NCBI RefSeq assembly: GCF_009828025.1
Contig: NZ_WTYA01000013.1
Span: 1-64,000 of the forward strand
Length of the DNA stretch: 64,000 bases
Origin: Qipengyuania algicida
GTDB lineage: Bacteria > Pseudomonadota > Alphaproteobacteria > Sphingomonadales > Sphingomonadaceae
Direction: 5' to 3'
The notes under the pieces are model-generated. The model ran no database searches, was not told the origin of the DNA, and was given only the letters and a program-made list of their open reading frames with translations. This document shows positions 58,828-64,000 of the stretch, piece by piece. Within the stretch, counting starts at the first letter, position 1. Each line of letters opens with the position of its first letter. A program made the translations under genes and the position numbers.

Positions 58828-60717
58828 ATGGTTCGAATGACTTTTGCAGGGCGGGTGTGGCGCTTGCTGGTGGGTATCAAGGATGGCTTGGTGCTCATCT
58901 TCATGCTGCTGTTTTTCTGGGCGTTGTTCGCCATCCTCACGGCGCGTCCTACCCCCGCGCAGATCCATGGCGGCGCGCTGGTGATCGATCTTGACGGCTA
59001 CGTCGTCGAGGAAGCAGCTAAAATCGATCCGTTATCGGTGTTGCTCAACCGCGAAGCGCCAGCTCACGAATTCCAGGAACGCGATATAGTGCGCGCACTC
59101 GACTCAGCCGCCACCGATCCGCGAATCACGGCTGTCGTGCTCGATCTCAACCAGTTCCTCGGGGGCGGACAGGAGCATATGCAGGCGATCGGCGCTGCGC
59201 TCGACCGGGTGCGTGCAGCGAAGAAGCCGGTGCTCACCTATGCCACCGCTTATGCCAACAGCGGACTGATGCTGGCTGCCCATGCCAGCGAGGTATGGAT
59301 GAACCCGATGGGCGGTAGCATGATCGCCGGTCCGGGCGGAACCCATCTCTATTACAAGAACCTGATCGACAAGCTGAAGATCAACGCGCACGTCTATCGT
59401 GTCGGCACCTACAAGAGCGCCGTAGAGCCCTATTTTCGCGACTCCATGTCCGATGCCGCGCGCGAGAACTACACCTCGCTTTACGGCGCATTGTGGAGCG
59501 ACTGGCTCGACAATGTGAAGAAGGCGCGGCCGCAAGCGAATGTCGAGCAAGCGGCCAACGATCCGGTCGCCTGGGCCGAGGGAAGCGGCGGCGACCTCGC
59601 GCAGGCCTCGCTCAAATCGGGGCTGGTCGACAAACTCGGTACGCGCGATCAGTTTGACCAGCGCCTGATCCAGCTGGTCGGCAAAGATCCTTACAGCGAC
59701 AAGCGCGGCGCATTCGCATCAACCGATTACAACAGCTGGCTCGAATCGCTCGGCCAGCCTAGCGGCGGTGCTGCGATCGGTGTGATCACGATCGCGGGCG
59801 ATATCGTCGATGGCGATGCCGGACCGGGCACAGCAGGTGGCGACCGCATCGCAGGTCTGCTCGACGATGCGCTGAACCAGGACATCAAGGCGCTGGTTGT
59901 GCGTGTCGATTCACCCGGCGGTTCGGTACTGGCGAGCGAGGAAATCCGTCAGGCCATCCTGCGCCAGAAGGCCCGCGGCATCCCGGTGGCGGTTTCGATG
60001 GCCAATGTCGCGGCCAGCGGGGGATATTGGGTTTCGACCGCCGGGGACCGTATCTTCGCCGAACCCGAAACGATCACCGGATCGATCGGCATCTTTGCGG
60101 TCATTCCGACTTTTGAAAACACGGCCAAATGGATCGGCGTCAATGCAGACGGGGTGCGCACGACACCGCTTTCCGGACAACCCGACGTATTCGGCGGGTT
60201 CACTCCGGCAGTGGATAGCGTGATCCAGTCGACCATCAACAATGGCTACAAGCAATTCATCGACCGGGTCGCGGAGGCACGCAAGATGACGCCCGAAGCC
60301 GTCGACAAGATCGGCCAGGGACGCGTATGGGATGGCGGCAGCGCGCGACAGATCGGTCTTGTCGACCAGTTCGGCGGGCTGAACGATGCGCTGCAATGGG
60401 CAGCGGGCAAGGCCGGGCTCAAGCAGGGCGAATGGCATCCTGTCTACTTTGGCACGCCTGAGACGGCATACGAAAGCCTGCTCAAGCGTTGGTTCGAGCG
60501 CGACAAGCAGGAGAGCCAGCAAGACATGATGGGTATGATCGCGGCACGCGAGCGATCGTTGACAGGGCGCTTGTCGACCGACCTCGATCGCTTACTCGGT
60601 GGTAACGGGATGCAGGCCTATTGCCTCGAATGCGAGCCGATTGCTGCCCCGCCCAAGCCGGTCAGCGAAAATGCGCGCAGCTGGCTGGCGGTCATGGGGA
60701 AATTGTTCAGCAACTGA
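58828..60717 (+). CDS. sppA: Signal peptide peptidase SppA (67K type)
   Basis: Membrane-bound Ser/Lys protease that degrades cleaved signal peptides. It has an N-terminal transmembrane helix (GLVLIFMLLFFWALFAIL), the Lys base in VYRVGTYKSAVEPYFRDSMS and the nucleophilic Ser in VSMANVAASGGYWVSTAGDR. About 629 residues is the full double-domain size. The start is uncertain: ATG 58828, ATG 58837 or TTG 58783 in the same frame; none has a strong ribosome-binding site. The gene diverges from pyrB. Confidence 0.92.
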   Translation: MVRMTFAGRVWRLLVGIKDGLVLIFMLLFFWALFAILTARPTPAQIHGGALVIDLDGYVVEEAAKIDPLSVLLNREAPAHEFQERDIVRALDSAATDPRITAVVLDLNQFLGGGQEHMQAIGAALDRVRAAKKPVLTYATAYANSGLMLAAHASEVWMNPMGGSMIAGPGGTHLYYKNLIDKLKINAHVYRVGTYKSAVEPYFRDSMSDAARENYTSLYGALWSDWLDNVKKARPQANVEQAANDPVAWAEGSGGDLAQASLKSGLVDKLGTRDQFDQRLIQLVGKDPYSDKRGAFASTDYNSWLESLGQPSGGAAIGVITIAGDIVDGDAGPGTAGGDRIAGLLDDALNQDIKALVVRVDSPGGSVLASEEIRQAILRQKARGIPVAVSMANVAASGGYWVSTAGDRIFAEPETITGSIGIFAVIPTFENTAKWIGVNADGVRTTPLSGQPDVFGGFTPAVDSVIQSTINNGYKQFIDRVAEARKMTPEAVDKIGQGRVWDGGSARQIGLVDQFGGLNDALQWAAGKAGLKQGEWHPVYFGTPETAYESLLKRWFERDKQESQQDMMGMIAARERSLTGRLSTDLDRLLGGNGMQAYCLECEPIAAPPKPVSENARSWLAVMGKLFSN

Positions 60718-60809
60718 CACGGCGCACCCCTGTAACGGCCTTCGCGCCTTGCCAAGCCAATGCGCAGAGCGTAAAGGCGCGCCCCTGCCATCGGTTCAAC
60801 CGGTCGGGC

Positions 60810-60884
60810 GGGCGCGTAGCTCAGTGGTAGAGCACACCCTTCACACGGGTGGGGTCGCAAGTTCAATCCTTGCCGCGCCCACCA
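60810..60884 (+). tRNA. tRNA-Val (anticodon CAC)
   Basis: Complete cloverleaf. The acceptor stem is GGGCGCG/CGCGCCC, the D arm GCTC-AGTGGTA-GAGC, the anticodon stem CACCC/GGGTG with loop TTCACAC (anticodon CAC), and the T arm GCAAG-TTCAATC-CTTGC. The discriminator is A and CCA is encoded at the end. It decodes GUG. It follows sppA by about 90 bases. Confidence 0.95.
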
Positions 60885-61180
60885 TATTTCAACAACTTAG
60901 CGTGGAATATGGCCCTCCCCTCAGCGTCGGGGTAGGTTCCCACTCGTCCGAGGTTGGGGCTGGCCAGCGATCTCGCGCGCTCGTAGGGCGAACGGTCGCA
61001 ACGGCAGGCGGCGGCACTTTTCCCAAACTGATAGGGGGGAATCCCAGTCATCGGACCAGTCGCCCGCGCTTCCCAAAAGCGGTCATAGATATTTCGCGCT
61101 GTAGGGGCGCTTTGTGTCGAAACCTAACGCAAGGCCACAACACGCAATGGCGCACCACGTTTGTGTCACGGCCTTTGCTA
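60885..61180. other. Intergenic, no gene seen
   Basis: This stretch lies between tRNA-Val and the amidohydrolase stop. It has short overlapping open frames on both strands without domains or good starts. I saw no duplicated tRNA end or integrase that would mark an insertion at this tRNA. Confidence 0.5.
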
Positions 61181-62614
61181 TCACAGCTCCAGTGCGTTGG
61201 TATCGATGCCTTGTGCCTCGAGCGCTTCGAACAGATGACGCTGTGTGCGGGCGACATCGTGATTAGCGGCCCGCGCAAGCAATTCGTCGAGCCGCTCGCG
61301 GTTGAGATAGCGCCCACCGGCGATCACAGCGGAAATCGCTCTGAGCGCAGACAGGTCGGCCGCCGGATCGCGTTCAAGCAGGATCAGATCGGCGCGCTGA
61401 CCCGGCGCGATACGGCCAAAAAAACTGTCCTCGCCCAGGGCCATTGCGGCATTCTGGGTCGCGGTCCGCAGCACGTCCGCTCGACTTAGTCCTGCCCCTT
61501 CCAGTAGTTCCAGTTCCTCGACCAGCGACACGCCTGGCACGTTGGTGAAGATGCCTGCATCGCTGCCCGCCACCAGCACCACGCCTTCTTCCGCCAGCAT
61601 CTTCGTCATGCGTTGGTAGAAGGCGAAGGCCTCGCGGTGGCGCGCCGGGTCTTCTGCCTTCCAGCGCTCATATTCGGGCTGTGACTGTGCCACCAGCAGA
61701 GGATTGATACGTTCGGTGCCGGCGCGTTCCAGATACGCGCCATCTGTTTCCGCGACTTGCAGCAGATTGTAAAACGCCAGTAGTGTCGGATCGACCGGCA
61801 CGCCGGCGGCCGCAATGTTCTGCGCCAGTTGCCGCGCGGCATTCTCGTCATGGGCGTCACGCAGACTATGCCAGACGATGGATTCGACGTGCTCGATCGT
61901 CACGAAGCCATCGTCGAGCAGTTCCTCGAAAGCGATTGCGAAAGGCTTGTCATAAGGCACGCCTGGCGCTCGCAAGCCTTCGGGGGTGTGGCCCATGATC
62001 GTCATGCCCAGTAGCGATGCCTCGTCTCGGATCGCCTCGTAGGCGGCACGGGTGAGATTGGAATACACCTTGAGCCTGCGAAAGCCGGCCGCATGGTGCT
62101 GCCGCACCGCCGTCCTCGCTTGCTCCGCCGTCGTCACAATATGGTGGTTGATCTGCGCATTGGCACCAGAGCTGTTGAGGATCGGCCCGGTGGTTATCAG
62201 CCGCGGGCCAAGCGTCTCGCCCCGCGCGATTCGGTCGGCGAGACGCAGGTGGAACGGCATGCCCGAGGCATTGCGGATGGTGGTCACCCCGGCGGCAAGA
62301 TAGGCTCCGAGTGAGGCTTCGTCCCAGACATGAACGTGCATATCGACTAGCCCCGGCATAGCGATCCGGCCCGCGCCGTCGATGATCCTCAAGCCCTCCT
62401 TCGAGCGCGGCTCGGCGGACGGCATTACTGCGGCGATGATTCCGTCCTCAACAAGGATCGCCATGTCCGGGCGGATCACGGCAGCATCCCCGTCGAGATC
62501 GAGCACCTGCACATTGTCCAGCAAGTAGGTGCTGGAAGTGTTCGCCATGGCTGTAGAAGACAAATGCGCCAGAAAAAGTGTAAATCCTACCGCAAACATT
62601 CTGAGTATAGACAT
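61181..62614 (-). CDS. Exported amidohydrolase (imidazolonepropionase-like)
   Basis: Metal-dependent hydrolase of 477 residues with a signal peptide (MSILRMFAVGFTLFLAHLSS then TAMAN). The HxH metal motif is in IAMPGLVDMHVHVWDEASLG, further His ligands lie in MTIMGHTPEGL and FVTIEHVESIVWHSLRD, and the Asp in VLVAGSDAGIFTNVPG. It resembles prolidase/imidazolonepropionase-like carboxypeptidases acting on peptides or lactams outside the cytoplasm. It diverges from the beta-lactamase-like gene at 62773, and both are secreted hydrolases. Confidence 0.9.
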   Translation of the reverse strand: MSILRMFAVGFTLFLAHLSSTAMANTSSTYLLDNVQVLDLDGDAAVIRPDMAILVEDGIIAAVMPSAEPRSKEGLRIIDGAGRIAMPGLVDMHVHVWDEASLGAYLAAGVTTIRNASGMPFHLRLADRIARGETLGPRLITTGPILNSSGANAQINHHIVTTAEQARTAVRQHHAAGFRRLKVYSNLTRAAYEAIRDEASLLGMTIMGHTPEGLRAPGVPYDKPFAIAFEELLDDGFVTIEHVESIVWHSLRDAHDENAARQLAQNIAAAGVPVDPTLLAFYNLLQVAETDGAYLERAGTERINPLLVAQSQPEYERWKAEDPARHREAFAFYQRMTKMLAEEGVVLVAGSDAGIFTNVPGVSLVEELELLEGAGLSRADVLRTATQNAAMALGEDSFFGRIAPGQRADLILLERDPAADLSALRAISAVIAGGRYLNRERLDELLARAANHDVARTQRHLFEALEAQGIDTNALEL

Positions 62615-62772
62615 CGCCCCTTCTCCTCCCCGTCGTATGTCTCAACCCTTGCCGAAAATTCGTGTTGACCTTGATGGTAACATATGAATTTCTGACTTGC
62701 ATCTTGTGATACGTGCAGACGTTCTGCACAAGGCACAGTATCTCATCCGCGTCTTGCAGCCGGAGATATCAA

Positions 62773-64000
62773 TTGCGCAGCATGCTTCTGGCGATTTTGG
62801 CTCTTCTGCCAATTAACCTCAGCGCATCGGTTTCGCTCAAAGCGGTGGAGGACTTCGTCACCGCAGTCTGGCCCGAATCCGGGGCGCCGGGGCTTGCCTA
62901 TGCAGCCATCGACAAGGGCAAGGTCGCCGCCGGTGCGCGCGGAACCACCCTGGCCGGCGCAGGAGAACCAGTCACACCAGATACCCCGTTCCTGATCGGG
63001 TCAGTGTCTAAAAGCTTCACCGCCCTTGCGGTGATGCAGCTGGTCGAGGCAAGGATGCTCGATCTCGACGCGGGAGTTGGCAACTATCTCGGTGCCTTTG
63101 CGGGGACGCCGAGCGGCGCAATCACCCTGCGCCAGTTGCTGAGCCACACCAGCGGCTATTCGACCGTGCAGGGCAACGGTCCCCATGCGGAGACCGTCGC
63201 CGCACATGCCGCGATGGTCGCAGGCTGGACCCCGGCCTACTCTCCCGGTGAACGCTGGGAGTATTCCAATACCAACTACCACCTCCTCGGTGCAGTGATC
63301 GAGGCTGTGACAGGAGAGGATTTCGCTGACCATATCGAACGCAGCATCCTTGAACCGGCCGGGATGACGCATAGCTTCGTTGCCCGCGGTGCAGAGCCTG
63401 ACGGGGTAGCGCGTGGCCATCGCCCATGGTTCGGCGGCAAGCGCGCCTACACCGAACGCGAGAATGGGCAGGTTGCGGCCCCGGCAGGAGGCATCTTTGC
63501 CAGCGCCAACGATCTGGCACGCTATGCCGCGATCATGCTTGATGGCCGCGACGACATTATCAGCGCGGCGGGCAAGGCCCAGATGCTCCGCCCCGCCAGC
63601 ACGCAATCACCGTTCTATGGACTGGGCTGGTTTATCGACCAGCAAGCCGGAACCGCAGCCCATGGGGGACTCGTTCCAGGCAGCGAGGCGCTGATGACGC
63701 TGTTGCCAGCCGAGCGCAAGGCGGCGATCGTGCTGGTCAACGCCAACGGCGGGATCGGTTTCGCTGATAACGGCGCCTTGCTCAATGGCATCACCGCGAT
63801 TGCGCTGGGTCGTGAGTATCCCGGGGAGAGTTCACGAATCTGGCCAAAGGCGACCTTCCTGATGATGCTTGTTCTGCCGCTGTTCTTCGTTGTCAGCACC
63901 GGCTGGGCATGGCGCAGCCGCGCCGCACTGCGGCGCAAGCGGACACAGAGTGTAGCTGGCCTGTTGAGCCTATGGTTCCCGGTTGCCACGACGCTGGCAA
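62773..64000 (+). CDS. Serine beta-lactamase-fold hydrolase, partial
   Basis: The gene runs off the right edge, so the end is unknown. The start is TTG 62773 with GGAGA seven bases upstream, or ATG 62782 in the same frame. A short signal peptide (AILALLPINLSA) is followed by the class C/esterase fold: the nucleophile in LIGSVSKSFTALAVMQLVEA (S-x-x-K), then YSN in WEYSNTNYHLLGAVIEAVTG, and a HGG box in AAHGGLVPGSEALMT. A hydrophobic segment (FLMMLVLPLFFVVSTGWAW) and a basic stretch follow, as in membrane-bound relatives. Could be an esterase, a D-aminopeptidase or a penicillin-binding-like enzyme. Confidence 0.85.
   Translation, partial: MRSMLLAILALLPINLSASVSLKAVEDFVTAVWPESGAPGLAYAAIDKGKVAAGARGTTLAGAGEPVTPDTPFLIGSVSKSFTALAVMQLVEARMLDLDAGVGNYLGAFAGTPSGAITLRQLLSHTSGYSTVQGNGPHAETVAAHAAMVAGWTPAYSPGERWEYSNTNYHLLGAVIEAVTGEDFADHIERSILEPAGMTHSFVARGAEPDGVARGHRPWFGGKRAYTERENGQVAAPAGGIFASANDLARYAAIMLDGRDDIISAAGKAQMLRPASTQSPFYGLGWFIDQQAGTAAHGGLVPGSEALMTLLPAERKAAIVLVNANGGIGFADNGALLNGITAIALGREYPGESSRIWPKATFLMMLVLPLFFVVSTGWAWRSRAALRRKRTQSVAGLLSLWFPVATTLA

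Noticed and set aside
60810..61180. Possible island insertion at tRNA-Val
   Set aside because: No integrase, no repeated tRNA 3' end and no foreign genes follow within the window.

Overview
The window looks like a chromosomal segment of an alphaproteobacterium of the order Sphingomonadales, most likely near Erythrobacter/Altererythrobacter/Qipengyuania. This rests on high GC, many TonB-dependent receptors with the order's typical plug motifs, a ChpT phosphotransferase, a trigger factor with a lysine/alanine tail, paired DUF4139 proteins, a DUF3297 gene, and family-level resemblance throughout. No database search was run, so the genus is inference.

Layout. 1-4.5 kb is an accessory scrap-yard: an IS701-type transposase fragment, two translationally coupled MbcA/ParS/Xre-type antitoxin-like genes with no toxin, an IS1595-type transposase tail, a LysR regulator, a winged-helix regulator, and a decayed tyrosine recombinase. 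The recombinase 5' end and a palindrome beside it occur twice (1465-1536 and 4335-4406). 4.5-10 kb holds a nitronate monooxygenase, a tandem pair of DUF4139 proteins, gene-poor DNA and tRNA-Arg. 10-14 kb holds a queuosine-precursor transporter and a large TonB-dependent receptor. 14-22 kb is a compact VirB-type secretion operon (virB1-2-3-4-6-9-10-11) with no virB5, virB7, virB8, virD4 or relaxase in the window. 22.4-27.8 kb is a module of Pho-box-like repeats, a surface lipoprotein, a TonB-dependent receptor and a PhoB-like regulator, suggesting phosphate-starvation control.

27.8-42 kb is mainly core genome: a second nitronate monooxygenase, a thiolase-like enzyme, RNase P RNA, a membrane-anchored HTH protein, an AmpD-like amidase, chpT, a JAMM peptidase, an RluD-type pseudouridine synthase, rpoH, mtgA, a CDF metal exporter, an ECF sigma/anti-sigma pair with a downstream fasciclin gene, clpX and clpP. 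42-53.5 kb holds an outer-membrane receptor, an exported amidase, a DUF421/broken DUF1622 pair, trigger factor, tRNA-Leu, a small Pro-rich protein behind an EcfG-type promoter, DUF3297, der, an orphan SUKH-3-like immunity gene, bfr/bfd with a Fur-like box, and a DUF418 membrane protein. 53.7-64 kb holds a ParA/basic-protein/SPOR-lipoprotein cluster, pyrB overlapping a dihydroorotase-like gene that has lost its HxH metal motif, sppA, tRNA-Val, an exported amidohydrolase, and a serine beta-lactamase-fold enzyme cut by the window end.

The most rewarding parts are the Pho-like surface module, the reduced VirB operon, the ParA-RHH-SPOR cluster, the duplicated integrase-head palindrome, the pseudo-dihydroorotase, and three in-frame amber codons in otherwise family-like reading frames.
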